Source of the DNA: Arthrobacter rhizophilus
GTDB taxonomy: Bacteria > Actinomycetota > Actinomycetes > Actinomycetales > Micrococcaceae
DNA: 64,000 nt
Direction of reading: 5' to 3'
Assembly: GCF_026241105.1 (NCBI RefSeq)
Contig: NZ_JAPFFT010000015.1
Coordinates: 1-64,000 of the forward strand
Positions within the stretch are counted from its first letter, which is position 1. Each line of letters opens with the position of its first letter. The notes beneath the pieces are model-generated. The model ran no database searches. It was not told the DNA's origin and was given only the letters and a program-made list of their open reading frames with translations. The position numbers and the translations under genes were made by a program. This document shows positions 37,197-45,584 of this stretch, piece after piece.

Positions 37197-37661
37197 ATGA
37201 GCACCCTGAAGGACCGCCTGCATGATGACGTCGTCGTCCATATGAAGGACCACAACAAGACCGCGCTCACCACAGTGCGCAACGTGCTTGGAGAGATCGA
37301 GACGCGCGAGAAGTCCGGCAAGACACCCGTCCAACTGGACGACACCCAGGTGACGGCTCTGCTGCAAAAGGAAGCTGCCAAGCGCCGGGACACGGCCCGC
37401 ATCTACACGGAAGCCGGTGAAGCCGGGCGCGCCGCCGCGGAAATCGCCGAAGCAGAAGTCATCGAGGCATACTTGCCCAAGATGTTGACCATGACCGAAG
37501 TTGAGGCAATCGTCGAAGAAACCATCGCTGCCTTGAAAGCTGATGGTCTGGAGCTCACCATCAGGCAGATGGGTGCAGTGATGAAGCCGGTCACAGCCAA
37601 GGTGGCTGGCCGCTTCGACGGCAAGTTGGTCAGCGACATCGTCCGGACCAGGCTGGCATAG
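37197..37661 (+). CDS. yqeY: GatB/YqeY domain protein
   Basis: 154 residues, YqeY family, homologous to the C-terminal tail domain of the GatB subunit of Asp/Glu-tRNA amidotransferase. It shows TALTTVRNVLGEIE, KEAAKRRDTARIY and IEAYLPKMLT in the usual order. The role of the free-standing protein is unclear (possible tRNA binding). ATG 37197 has TAGGAGAGG upstream. It diverges from clpC, a neighbour order common in Arthrobacter. Confidence 0.93.
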   Translation: MSTLKDRLHDDVVVHMKDHNKTALTTVRNVLGEIETREKSGKTPVQLDDTQVTALLQKEAAKRRDTARIYTEAGEAGRAAAEIAEAEVIEAYLPKMLTMTEVEAIVEETIAALKADGLELTIRQMGAVMKPVTAKVAGRFDGKLVSDIVRTRLA

Positions 37662-37693
37662 ACCGGAACCTGTTTTGGCCGGGAGGAGAAGCC

Positions 37694-38557
37694 ATGGCCG
37701 CAATCATCTTGGTGTGGAATCCAGGGCTTTGGAACGCTTGGAACTACGATGCCGTGACCGATCAGGTGGCCGAAACGGGTCAATTCCTTGATCGGTGGAG
37801 CGTCGGGCGACACCGGAACATCCAGCCCGGAACACAGGCGTGGCTCCTCCTGCAGGGCCAGGGCCAACACGGGCGCGGGCTCATCGGGCATGGCATGGTC
37901 ATGTCCGAAACCTATGAGGCGCAAGAATCCTCCGATCCGGGGAGCACGGTGCGGTGCGTAAACGTCGCTTTCGATGCCTTGCTTCCCCTCGGCGACCAAA
38001 TACCAGCGAGCGTTCTCGCTAGTCAAGCGCCCGGCGTGGTCTGGAACAGGGTCCGCGGTTCCGGACGGGCCATCCCCACAGGGCTGGAACCCGAGCTTCA
38101 GCGCCTGTGGCGCGAGCACGGACCAGCGGCGTCCGACCCGAGCCAGACCGTTCCCGGAACCTACCCCGACGAAGCCGTCAGCCGGGTTGAAGTGAACCGC
38201 TATGAGCGAAGCCCGGAAGCCCGACGTATCTGCCTGGCTTTCCACGGAACGTCTTGTGCCGCATGCGGCTTCTCCTTTGAAGTCACGTACGGGGATATCG
38301 GCAAGGACTTCATCCAGGTCCACCACGTGGTTCCTGTATCGCAACTCGGTAGCGGCTACCGGTTGGATCCGGTATCGGACCTCGTGCCGCTGTGCGCCAA
38401 CTGCCACGCAATGGCCCACCACGGCGTAGGCACGCCACGCACGGTGGCAGAGCTACGCAGGGCCATCGCCGCTGCAGGTCACTTGTCCGGCCAAGTAGTG
38501 GACGGCAGGGCATTGGCCGCCCAGGACGCCGCACACCGCATCCTTGAGCAGCGGTAA
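37694..38557 (+). CDS. HNH nuclease with EVE-like N-terminal domain
   Basis: 287 residues. The C-terminal third is an HNH nuclease with two CxxC zinc pairs: CAACGF, then QVHHVVPVSQL, and LCANCHAMAHH (His-His ... Asn ... His). The first ~110 residues (ILVWNPGLWNAWNYD..., GTQAWLLLQGQGQHGRGLIGHG) look like an EVE/PUA-type modified-base reader: an aromatic cage start and a G-x-x-G-x-G strand. That architecture is known in modification-dependent (type IV) restriction enzymes. The middle ~110-200 is unassigned. ATG 37694 has GGGAGG upstream. It lies 32 bases after yqeY on the same strand, so it may be read from the same promoter. Confidence 0.8.
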   Translation: MAAIILVWNPGLWNAWNYDAVTDQVAETGQFLDRWSVGRHRNIQPGTQAWLLLQGQGQHGRGLIGHGMVMSETYEAQESSDPGSTVRCVNVAFDALLPLGDQIPASVLASQAPGVVWNRVRGSGRAIPTGLEPELQRLWREHGPAASDPSQTVPGTYPDEAVSRVEVNRYERSPEARRICLAFHGTSCAACGFSFEVTYGDIGKDFIQVHHVVPVSQLGSGYRLDPVSDLVPLCANCHAMAHHGVGTPRTVAELRRAIAAAGHLSGQVVDGRALAAQDAAHRILEQR

Positions 38558-38754
38558 CCGTCCCGTCACCAGCGTGCACTAGCCAGTCACGGTTCTTCCC
38601 CGTATTTTGGTTAACTACACCGTGTGGCGGGCATCACACGCTGTGAGTCAGATGATCCATTTGCCGGACCAAACGTCCGGGGCGCGACGGCGCGTCCTGG
38701 ACCCGGCGAGACCTACCGGGCGTAACCAGCCGCCCGCTGTTCAGGAGGATACGC

Positions 38755-39126
38755 ATGGCCGGAATGTTTGAAGTCTTCATCGACGAGGACACGAGCTTCA
38801 GATTCAGACTCAAAGCGCCGGACGGAACTGTGGTGGCCGTCTCCAGGTCCTTTCCCGACAAGCTCGCCGCGGTGTGCGGCATCAGTGATGTGCGTGAGTA
38901 TGCCGGAATGGGCCTGATAACCGATCTATGCCCGGAAGTACCGGTCCGCGGACCATCACCCAAGCCACCGGTCCCCGCTGCAAAGCAAACCAGCCCGTCC
39001 GGAGTTCCACATCTTCCCGTCCCGCCGCGGCGCCACAATCCACTCCTGGCAAGAGATCGAACAGCCCGGCCCTGGCACACCGCGGAACGGGTGGAGGCGG
39101 CTTGCGTGGGGTTGGTTGAGGCGTAG
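38755..39126 (+). CDS. DUF1508 (YegP-like) protein, second copy
   Basis: 123 residues. Residues 1-55 carry one DUF1508 unit (MAGMFEVFIDEDTSFRFRLK..., ...EYAGMGLITDLCPE), 60-70% like the copy at 390 by eye. The tail is Pro/Arg/Ala rich and does not match the first copy's tail, so only the domain is conserved. ATG 38755 has AGGAGG six bases upstream. No operon partner is apparent. Function unknown. Confidence 0.8.
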   Translation: MAGMFEVFIDEDTSFRFRLKAPDGTVVAVSRSFPDKLAAVCGISDVREYAGMGLITDLCPEVPVRGPSPKPPVPAAKQTSPSGVPHLPVPPRRHNPLLARDRTARPWHTAERVEAACVGLVEA

Positions 39127-39245
39127 ACCCGGCGAGTACACCCGCAATAGCGGGAATGGTTATCAATCTGCATGCTCCCTCGTCCACACCAGATCTTTCT
39201 GCCTCCTCCGTAGACGCACCGTTGCGGCTCACCTAAGCTCCAGGC

Positions 39246-40508
39246 ATGGCATCAGTGATCGTTTGCAGCGGACCGCATGACGGTCACGTTTCGCCTATGC
39301 TGGGCGTGGCCCGGCAATTAATCGCCCGAGGGCACCGCGTGAGGTTCCTGACGGGTCCCGCATACAAGGAAGCCGTCCGGGCAAGCGGAGCGGAATTCGT
39401 GCCTCTGGGCGACGGGGCGGCCTCTGCGCCGGCGCCCAGTTCCACCACCGGCATCGCGGCGGTGCGTGAAGGTGTCCGCGCGCTCGTGATCGATCCTGCT
39501 CCCGGCCAGTTCCTCGCCCTGTCAACTGCGATAGCTGCCGAACCTGCGGATGTCGTCCTCGCGGAGGTCACCTTCGTTGGAGCGGGGACCCTCTCCGGAC
39601 TCCCCCGCAAGAGCCGACCCGCAGTCATCGCCTGCGGCATACTGCCTTCAACCCTATCCAGCCAGGATTGCGCGCCCTTCGGTCTTGGGCTCACGCCGGG
39701 GCGCGGACCTGTTGCCCGCATGAGAAACAGGGCACTGAACTGGCTCGTGGAAAATGTCGTGTTGCGAGATAGCCAACGTCAGGTGGATGCGCTGATGCGC
39801 GAGCTGACGGGCGTTGGATTGGACGGGTTGTTCGTGCTCGATTGGCCGCGACGGGCCGAACTCATCGCGCAGTTCACGGTAGCTGAGTTCGAGTACCCAC
39901 GGTCAGATGCGCCAGAGAGCCTGCGATTCTTTGGGCCAACGTCCCGGCACGCTGCCGCTGGCGTGGCGAGGCCGGAGTGGTGGGCGGATCTGGACGGCTC
40001 ACGTCCCGTGATCTATGTGACGCAAGGAACGGTGTCGAATGCCGATTTCACGGCCCTGATAGCGCCGACACTGCAAGCACTTGCCCAAGAAAACGTGCTT
40101 GTCGTGGTCAGTGCCGGCCGCCGCCCCGTGGAGGATCTGCCGCCGCTTCCAGCCAACGCACGTGCCGCCGGGTTCCTGCCTGACGCTGACCTCATGCCCA
40201 AGGTTGCCGTCTATGTGACGAACGGAGGTTACGGAGGTCTTCACTACGCGATGGAAAACGGCGTACCCATCGTCGTCGCAGGCGACACTGAAGACAAGCC
40301 GGAGGGCGCTGCCCGCGTGGCATGGGCGGGTGTGGGAATCAACCTCAAAACCGGGCGGCCCACACCAGCGGCCATCAGGAACGCTGTGCGCAAGATCTTG
40401 AGCGACGGACGATACCAGACCGGCAGTAGGCGGATCGGAGCCGCGATCGCCGCCTCGCCGGGGGTCAACGGGCTCATCGACGAAATGGAAAGACTACTGC
40501 CACGGTAA
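39246..40508 (+). CDS. MGT-type glycosyltransferase (GT1)
   Basis: 420-residue glycosyltransferase of the UDP-glucuronosyl/erythromycin type. The N-terminal acceptor half starts VIVCSGPHDGHVSPMLGVARQLIARGHRVRFL. The donor half has VYVTQGTVSN and the C-terminal GGYGGLHYAMENGVPIVV with a TEDK where the usual DQ sits. It transfers a sugar from a nucleotide donor to a small molecule or lipid; some act in antibiotic inactivation. No sugar-synthesis genes are near. A second, different family member lies at 42442, 1.9 kb away on the opposite strand. Confidence 0.87.
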   Translation: MASVIVCSGPHDGHVSPMLGVARQLIARGHRVRFLTGPAYKEAVRASGAEFVPLGDGAASAPAPSSTTGIAAVREGVRALVIDPAPGQFLALSTAIAAEPADVVLAEVTFVGAGTLSGLPRKSRPAVIACGILPSTLSSQDCAPFGLGLTPGRGPVARMRNRALNWLVENVVLRDSQRQVDALMRELTGVGLDGLFVLDWPRRAELIAQFTVAEFEYPRSDAPESLRFFGPTSRHAAAGVARPEWWADLDGSRPVIYVTQGTVSNADFTALIAPTLQALAQENVLVVVSAGRRPVEDLPPLPANARAAGFLPDADLMPKVAVYVTNGGYGGLHYAMENGVPIVVAGDTEDKPEGAARVAWAGVGINLKTGRPTPAAIRNAVRKILSDGRYQTGSRRIGAAIAASPGVNGLIDEMERLLPR

Positions 40509-40751
40509 ATTCCCGGATCCGCAGAATAAGTAAGCAAGTGCGAGGCGACGAATGGGACCGCGAATAACAAGTAGGACCACTCAGTCGCTTCCCCACCGAA
40601 TTGAGTAAAGTCGTTCCCGTGTGCCGGGCATCGAAGCCGGCCGCACGCGGGCGGCACTGCCGCCGTCAGGGTTCACCCGTTGCCGCCACTTGAAACGCAT
40701 GGTCTCCGCCCATGGGTGATGCGTTCCCTGCAAGACATTCAGGAGACCACC

Positions 40752-41261
40752 ATGCTTGGAAAAACACCCCGCCGTCTCGCACCCTGGGCCGCGATCGCAG
40801 CGTTGTTGCTCGCCGCCGCACCGGCCAGCGCCGACGTCAGCCGCCCGCCCTCCCTCCAAAATTTCGACTTCAAGATACCGGCAGGACAAGGCTGTTCCTT
40901 CGCTATAGACATCAAAGGCACGAACGGACAGATCACCGAGGTGACCCTCAAAAACGGCAGCATCTTCAACGTCGGGAAAGGAGTCCTCCTTACCTACACG
41001 AACCTCAGCAACGGCAAAACCTATACCGTCAATACCTCCGGCTCCGTAAACCGTTTCATCCAAAACGCGAACGGAACCGTCACTCTGGAGGCCACCGGCC
41101 ACAACGGCTTCATCTTCTTCCCGACCGACGCGACGGGCCCGAGAGTGACCCAGTACACCGGACGGATCGTGGTCACGCTGGACTCACTAGTGACCCAAAA
41201 CGCGCTATCCGTGAACGCAACCTCCGGCCAGGCAGTGGACGTCTGCGCCGCAATCTCCTAA
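40752..41261 (+). CDS. Secreted beta-rich protein of unknown function
   Basis: 169-residue protein. Residues 1-28 are a signal peptide (basic start, WAAIAALLLAAAPASA|D). The mature part is Asn/Thr/Gly/Val rich with alternating beta strands and only two cysteines (near residues 48 and 166), which could form one disulfide. It resembles small exported actinobacterial proteins of unknown fold. ATG 40752 has AGGAG upstream. No membrane anchor after the signal peptide, so probably free outside the cell. It comes just before the recombinase remnant. Confidence 0.75.
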   Translation: MLGKTPRRLAPWAAIAALLLAAAPASADVSRPPSLQNFDFKIPAGQGCSFAIDIKGTNGQITEVTLKNGSIFNVGKGVLLTYTNLSNGKTYTVNTSGSVNRFIQNANGTVTLEATGHNGFIFFPTDATGPRVTQYTGRIVVTLDSLVTQNALSVNATSGQAVDVCAAIS

Positions 41262-41312
41262 GCACTGCACCTCGGACCGATTCCCAATAACCACAACCCG
41301 TACATTTCAGCG

Positions 41313-41354
41313 GTTGAACTCCTTCCCGCAGGTTGAAACGAGGAGGAGTTCAAC
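41313..41354. repeat. 11-bp inverted repeat with 20-base loop
   Basis: GTTGAACTCCT at 41313-41323 and its exact complement at 41344-41354. It is 52 bases downstream of the secreted-protein stop (41261). It may be a terminator-like hairpin or a transposon end fragment next to the recombinase remnant. No T-tract is present. Confidence 0.5.
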
Positions 41355-41612
41355 TTCCAGGTCAACATCTCGATCCGGTCGTCCGCTGACGACCTCATGG
41401 GGTCGCCGTAGTACTCGCGGAAAATCGGGCGGACATCACCCGGATGCCTTCGGCCCGGAGTGTTACTGAAGTTCGGCGTGCGGCAGGCTGGGTGACCCGC
41501 CGACATCCGGAGGATCGTCCAGGGCGCCCCTCTGCCCACCTCAATTGGGCGACCGGGACGTCAGAGAAGCCGGTGGCTGTCAAGCGATGCCGAAGTACCG
41601 AACGATGGCGCG

Positions 41613-41870
41613 CTAGACGGTTGAACGCGCTACCGCGAAGAGTTCGGCATGCTCCACCGTCGTGTGCGTCCCAGCTCGGCGAACGGAGACCAGGTGCGCT
41701 TCCTGTGTTTTGGAGAGTTCGGGCTGTTCCATCGGAGGCGGCCTTTCCCCTTGGCGACGGCCATGCCTTCCCGGGTCGCTGCCCGGATCAGGTCGGCTTC
41801 GAATTCGGCAACCATGGCCAGGACGTTGGAGAGGAGCCGACCTACGGGATCGGTCGGGTCATGGACGGAG
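41613..41870 (-). pseudogene. Serine recombinase remnant (C-terminal half)
   Basis: On the minus strand the frame SVHDPTDPVGRLL...NVLAMVAEFEADLIRAATREGMAVAKGKGRLR matches the middle of resolvase/invertase proteins. After GRLR the match moves to another frame (QPELSKTQEAHLVSV..., VEHAELFAVARSTV), the Hin-type helix-turn-helix end, and meets TAG where Tyr usually follows RSTV. One missing base after the TGG codon explains the shift. The catalytic domain upstream of SVHDP is absent. A decayed mobile-element or phage invertase. Confidence 0.85.
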
Positions 41871-42441
41871 CGGTTCCAAACCGGTAGGCGCCAGTCGGGG
41901 CTGTCAGCGCCTAGTGGTCAGCCGGAACTTCCATAGCTCACGAGAGTCAACCGGGTACCCGCTCCGGGGATTATCCGGCTGGATCTTAGCCACGCCCTGA
42001 GCACCGACTTTAACCACCGTATTGGCATGGTCCGCACTCGTTTAGATCACCAGGTACGTCTAACCATCCGATGCCCAACAGGACTGCCAGAACAAATGAT
42101 AGACAGTGCTGAGCAAGGCCATGCTGAGTACTTTGCGCCGGCACGGTTCCCTCGATTCTTACAATTCGCGGGCCCCCGGCGACTGCCCGTGAAAGATGCG
42201 GCTACGAGAGACCAGTTAGAAACTCAAGCCAAATGTGCTGCCCGGCAACGGCGTTGCGTATGGACCTACGTACTAGGCCCGGTACTCCTGTAGTGTCCCT
42301 GCCCGACATGCAGCTGGCCAGCAATTTGTTGGGTGACTGGTGCGAGGTTAGGGTTTCCGGGATGGGCGTACAGGGGTCAGGCGGTGGTCCATGATGACGG
42401 CCGCATTGAACGCATCCGGTACAAATGACGGCCGGGGCTGT
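41871..42441. other. Gene-poor region between recombinase remnant and glycosyltransferase
   Basis: About 570 bases without a convincing gene on either strand. Short frames exist (for example 42027-42293 on plus) but have poor codon pattern and no homology that I recognise. The base composition is lower in GC than the flanks in places. Most likely decayed accessory DNA; possible mobile-element boundary. Confidence 0.5.
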
Positions 42442-43584
42442 TCAGTCGAGTTGGACCGGGACCACATCGGCATCATGGGCGCGTGCGCCCAGAATCTCGA
42501 GGAGGCGGTCCGCGGCGACGCGCGCACCATCACCTGCACGTAGCCGCTGGCCGATCACGGCCGCCGCCGCAGCGAAACTCTCGGTCTCCAGCAGGGTCGT
42601 CAGCGCTCGGGCGATGTCCTCGGGCGATGCTTTCCGGCTGAGTCGGATGCCCGCACCGGCATCTGCGACCGTGCGAGCAATGATTGGCTGGTCGATTGCT
42701 GGATGCATCGGCATGATGATCAGGGGGAGATCGTGGGCGAGGGCGGCCATGGTTGTCGAGTGGCCACCGTGGCCGATCACTGCAGTGGCGGTAGACATTA
42801 TTTTGTCATGCCGGGCAAATGCCAGCACTTCGACATTTGGGGGTGCCGAGAGTTCGTCGGGATCCATCGCTGGTCCGGTCGTGACGATCGCCCTGAGCGG
42901 GAGGTTTGCGAGGGCTGTCAGGATGTGGCGGTAGGCATCATCCTGTCCCGGCCACGATATGGTGCTCAGGCTGACCAGCACGAGAGGCTGCGCGGTTGGG
43001 TCTACGGCACGGGGTGTGCCATGCTCAACGACGCCGCTCCACACACGATTCGGGCTTGCAGATTTCCCGGCCGGGTCGAGCGTTTGATCGCTGACCACCA
43101 ACTCGAGGTCCGCCTGTGCCCAGAGCGTGCGGGCATTGAGTCCCTTCAGCCGGGCGAGTCCGCCGATGGGCCCTTTGACCCAGTCCCTGGTCCAGAACTT
43201 GTAATAAGTGTGGAACAGCACGGCGTGCTTGTGCCCAGCGGTGTTGGCTGCTTTGAGCACGGACAGGAGCATACAGTCGATGACGATCAGGTCTGCTGGA
43301 TCCTCGTTGATGAGGTCGATGAGGTCCTGGCCAAGTCCAGGGTTTGTGCTGATGTGCAGGAGATCGGCAATTGCCCGCGGGACCGACTTGCCTCGGGTTG
43401 GCTCCCAGTGCGGCATCCGTCGGAATGCTGTGAACTCGAAGCCCGCGTTTTGGAGCGAGACGCGTTGACGCTCATGGCCGAGGAAGCGTACGCGGTGGCC
43501 GCGGGTGAGCAGTTCGCGGCCTATGGCGATCGCCGGGGGGACATTGCCGCCAGCATCGACGGTAACAAAGAGGATGGTTGACAT
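42442..43584 (-). CDS. MGT-type glycosyltransferase (GT1), TetR-linked
   Basis: 380-residue glycosyltransferase. It starts ILFVTVDAGGNVPPAIAIGRELLTRGHRVRFLGHE and has the donor-site signature VIGHGGHSTTMAAL...MPMHPAIDQP (His-Gly-Gly and Asp-Gln), which is complete. It differs clearly from the copy at 39246. The start ATG is one base after the TetR stop (TAAGATG), so it is translated right after its regulator. A TetR-controlled sugar transferase suggests an inducible modification, for example of an antibiotic or xenobiotic; substrate unknown. Confidence 0.9.
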   Translation of the reverse strand: MSTILFVTVDAGGNVPPAIAIGRELLTRGHRVRFLGHERQRVSLQNAGFEFTAFRRMPHWEPTRGKSVPRAIADLLHISTNPGLGQDLIDLINEDPADLIVIDCMLLSVLKAANTAGHKHAVLFHTYYKFWTRDWVKGPIGGLARLKGLNARTLWAQADLELVVSDQTLDPAGKSASPNRVWSGVVEHGTPRAVDPTAQPLVLVSLSTISWPGQDDAYRHILTALANLPLRAIVTTGPAMDPDELSAPPNVEVLAFARHDKIMSTATAVIGHGGHSTTMAALAHDLPLIIMPMHPAIDQPIIARTVADAGAGIRLSRKASPEDIARALTTLLETESFAAAAAVIGQRLRAGDGARVAADRLLEILGARAHDADVVPVQLD

Positions 43585-43585
43585 C

Positions 43586-44173
43586 TTAGATTCCTTCCAG
43601 GATTTTCCCGATCAGACGAAGCATTCGTGACTCTGCCTCGGGGCGGGCGAGGCCCCGATCGCGGCGGAGGAGCTTCCAGGTGTAGACATCGCTGGCGACA
43701 ACGAGCAGGTCGATGATCTCGTCCTGCCCGGCGGCCGAGCTTTGGGTCAGCAGTGGGGCAAATACCCGGGTGACCCAGTCGCGGTGCAGCCGTCTGCCGG
43801 CCGCCGTGATGTCGGCGGCCCGGGGTTCCCAGTGCTCTTGGCCGAGGAGGAGAAGCACGCCGTCGCCGCGCAGCTCGTAGTGATCGAACAGCGTGCGGAT
43901 GGCCGTGGAGACGTCGCCAGGGTTGACCGCTCGCTCGGTAACGACGCGCGCGGTCGCGGACTCTGTCACCGCGTCCAGTAGGCGATCGCGGCTGCCGAAT
44001 TGGCGGAGCACGGTTTGCACGGTCACCCCGGCCAGGCTTGCGATGGCGGGCAGCGTAAGGGCGATGAGCGGCTTCTCGTTGGCGAGTTCGATTGTCGCGT
44101 TGATGATGCGTTCCCTTGTTTGTGCAGCGGTATCGGCGCGGGTACGCATCTCATAGGGTCGGGTAACTTTCAT
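43586..44173 (-). CDS. TetR-family regulator
   Basis: 195 residues. N-terminal DNA-binding domain ARTRERIINATIELANEK..., ALTLPAIASLAGVTVQTVLRQFGSRDRLL-type (read in the protein as QTRERIINATIELA and GVTVQTVLRQFGSRD). The C-terminal helices carry several Trp/Leu for ligand binding. ATG 44173 was chosen; ATG 44149 and ATG 44194 are also in frame, none with a strong ribosome binding site. It is transcribed together with the glycosyltransferase. A 9-12-9 palindrome with a promoter-like TTGACA lies directly upstream, so it probably represses itself. Confidence 0.85.
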   Translation of the reverse strand: MKVTRPYEMRTRADTAAQTRERIINATIELANEKPLIALTLPAIASLAGVTVQTVLRQFGSRDRLLDAVTESATARVVTERAVNPGDVSTAIRTLFDHYELRGDGVLLLLGQEHWEPRAADITAAGRRLHRDWVTRVFAPLLTQSSAAGQDEIIDLLVVASDVYTWKLLRRDRGLARPEAESRMLRLIGKILEGI

Positions 44174-44182
44174 GATAATGCC

Positions 44183-44230
44183 AATTAACACCAAATATGC
44201 ATTTCATGTCAATGCTTTTACACATGAAAT
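44183..44230 (-). promoter_or_regulatory. Promoter and TetR operator candidate
   Basis: An AT-rich stretch carries a perfect inverted repeat, ATTTCATGT (44201-44209) and ACATGAAAT (44222-44230), with 12 bases between. On the minus strand TTGACA (44212-44207) overlaps one half-site, and a weak TTAATT -10 lies 18 bases further (44188-44183). Binding here would block the tetR-glycosyltransferase promoter. Confidence 0.6.
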
Positions 44231-44327
44231 TTTTGATACCGGGCAGAGACCTCGAACAGCCCCAATCCAAGACCGTGGTAATCGAGCATGTCGGCCACCA
44301 TCAACGCCGCCCCCGATCAAAAGCAGG

Positions 44328-44465
44328 TCACGCGCCGGACTTCCCGGAAGGCAGTTGGAAAGGAATCGGCAGGACCAGCTGGACCGGTTCGGTGCCGACC
44401 GGCTCGTCGAGCAGATCGTTGATTGAGGTCTGACCTTCCAGCTCGTCTTCCCGGCTCGTCTCCAC
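44328..44465 (-). CDS. Possible small acidic protein (45 residues)
   Basis: From GTG 44465 a 45-codon frame reads METSREDELEGQTSINDLLDE... and ends LPSGKSGA. It has a high-GC third-position pattern and a GGAG seven bases upstream. No family known. It begins 93 bases after the SARP gene's stop on the same strand. Alternative frames on the same DNA have no better support. Low confidence. Confidence 0.3.
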   Translation of the reverse strand: METSREDELEGQTSINDLLDEPVGTEPVQLVLPIPFQLPSGKSGA

Positions 44466-44557
44466 GCCATGACTCCATGTGCGCCTCCTCATCGGAGAAC
44501 GATAGACACACGGGCCCATCGGTGAACGCCTGTCCCGAGGAGAGTGCCCCCCGAGGG

Positions 44558-45310
44558 TCAGGTCCGGCCGACGAGCTGCTGGTAGAGCGCCCGGGTGCTC
44601 GGGCCGGGCGAGACACCTAGCTGGTCGCGGAGAAGGTTGGACAGCCGGCCGTACACAGCCAGGGCCTCGGCCAGGTTGTCCTGCGCGGCGAGAGCCTGCA
44701 TCAGGTAGCGATGGCCGCTTTCGCGCAGAGGGTCCAGAGCGATGAGCCGGCGTCCAGCACGGAGCGCACCTGCGAGTTCGGCGCCGCCGATGCCGAGCTC
44801 GGCGGCGGCGTAACATTCCAGGGCCCGCAGCCGGATCTCGGCGAGCTGGTTGCGGGTCTGGTCGATCCAATCAGCATCCTCGCCAGGCAGGAATCCGCGT
44901 TCGGCGACGAACAAGGCGACCAGAACCGGTCCCCAGGCGCGGGCCCAGTCCTGCTGAGCCACGGCAGACTCGGCACGGTGAATTGCCTCCACGGCAGCTT
45001 CGAGGTCAATCCATGCGTCGGGGAGGTGAAGCTGGACAGTGACGCGTCCATCGACCGCGTCCGGGCCGAAAACGTGGCGGAGCTTTGAGATCAACGGGTT
45101 GAGGCGCGCGTCGATCCCGGCCGAATCGGGAGAGCGCCACAACGCCTCGACGAGCTCGTCGCGGGGCACTTGGCGGTGCCGGTTGACGACGAGATAGGTG
45201 AACATGAGGCGCCCCTGACGACCGGGCAGGCCGTGATCAAGCCTGATACCGTCCCGCTCCACAACTAGTGGCCCGCAGATCTGGAGACGCAGCGCTGACT
45301 GCACGGTCAT
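44558..45310 (-). CDS. SARP-type transcriptional activator (winged helix + BTAD)
   Basis: 250-residue Streptomyces-antibiotic-regulatory-protein-type activator. Residues ~5-95 form an OmpR-like winged helix (LRLQICGPLVVERDG..., RQGRLMFTYLVVNRHRQVPRDELVEALW..., LNPLISKLRHVFG). Residues ~98-245 are the bacterial transcriptional-activation domain (ending RLSNLLRDQLGVSPGPSTRALYQQL). No ATPase or sensor part, so it is a small SARP. ATG 45310 was chosen by the protein start; the frame reaches 45625. It diverges from the DUF1059 gene with 64 bases between starts. No biosynthetic gene cluster is visible in this window. Confidence 0.85.
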   Translation of the reverse strand: MTVQSALRLQICGPLVVERDGIRLDHGLPGRQGRLMFTYLVVNRHRQVPRDELVEALWRSPDSAGIDARLNPLISKLRHVFGPDAVDGRVTVQLHLPDAWIDLEAAVEAIHRAESAVAQQDWARAWGPVLVALFVAERGFLPGEDADWIDQTRNQLAEIRLRALECYAAAELGIGGAELAGALRAGRRLIALDPLRESGHRYLMQALAAQDNLAEALAVYGRLSNLLRDQLGVSPGPSTRALYQQLVGRT

Positions 45311-45374
45311 GACACCATGATCGCATGCGCCCTCATCGCTCCGGAGAGGGCTCGACAAGGTTTGGGAGGTCGTT

Positions 45375-45533
45375 ATGGCGAAGCTCATCCGATGCGAATG
45401 CGGGTTCGTCGTCCGCGGCGACACTGACGAGGAAGTGATCGGAGCGATCCGCGGCCACATCGCCAGCGACCATCCGGCCCTCCTCCAAGCAGTCAGTCGC
45501 GAGGATCTGCTGGGGTGGATCCAAGTGGAATAG
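45375..45533 (+). CDS. DUF1059 family small protein
   Basis: 52-residue protein, too short for the common length cut-off. It reads MAKLIRCECGFVVRGDTDEEVIGAIRGHIASDHP, then a helix to the end: the DUF1059 pattern (Cys-x-Cys-Gly, then a conserved Asp and a His). ATG 45375 has GGGAGG eight bases upstream, a strong signal. It is divergent from the SARP gene and upstream of the rhodanese gene by 51 bases on the same strand, so those two may be co-transcribed. Function of the family is unknown; the CxC pair suggests a metal or redox role. Confidence 0.82.
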   Translation: MAKLIRCECGFVVRGDTDEEVIGAIRGHIASDHPALLQAVSREDLLGWIQVE

Positions 45534-45584
45534 GCAGACACGCCGACGCCAAGGTAGCGCCAACTTTGAGCCAACCTTGGCCCA

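Noticed and set aside
41258..41539. Minus-strand frame after the secreted protein gene
   Set aside because: No recognisable domain and no ribosome binding site; likely chance frame in decayed DNA.
42027..42293. Plus-strand frame of 88 codons
   Set aside because: Odd amino-acid content, no homology recognised, no start signal.
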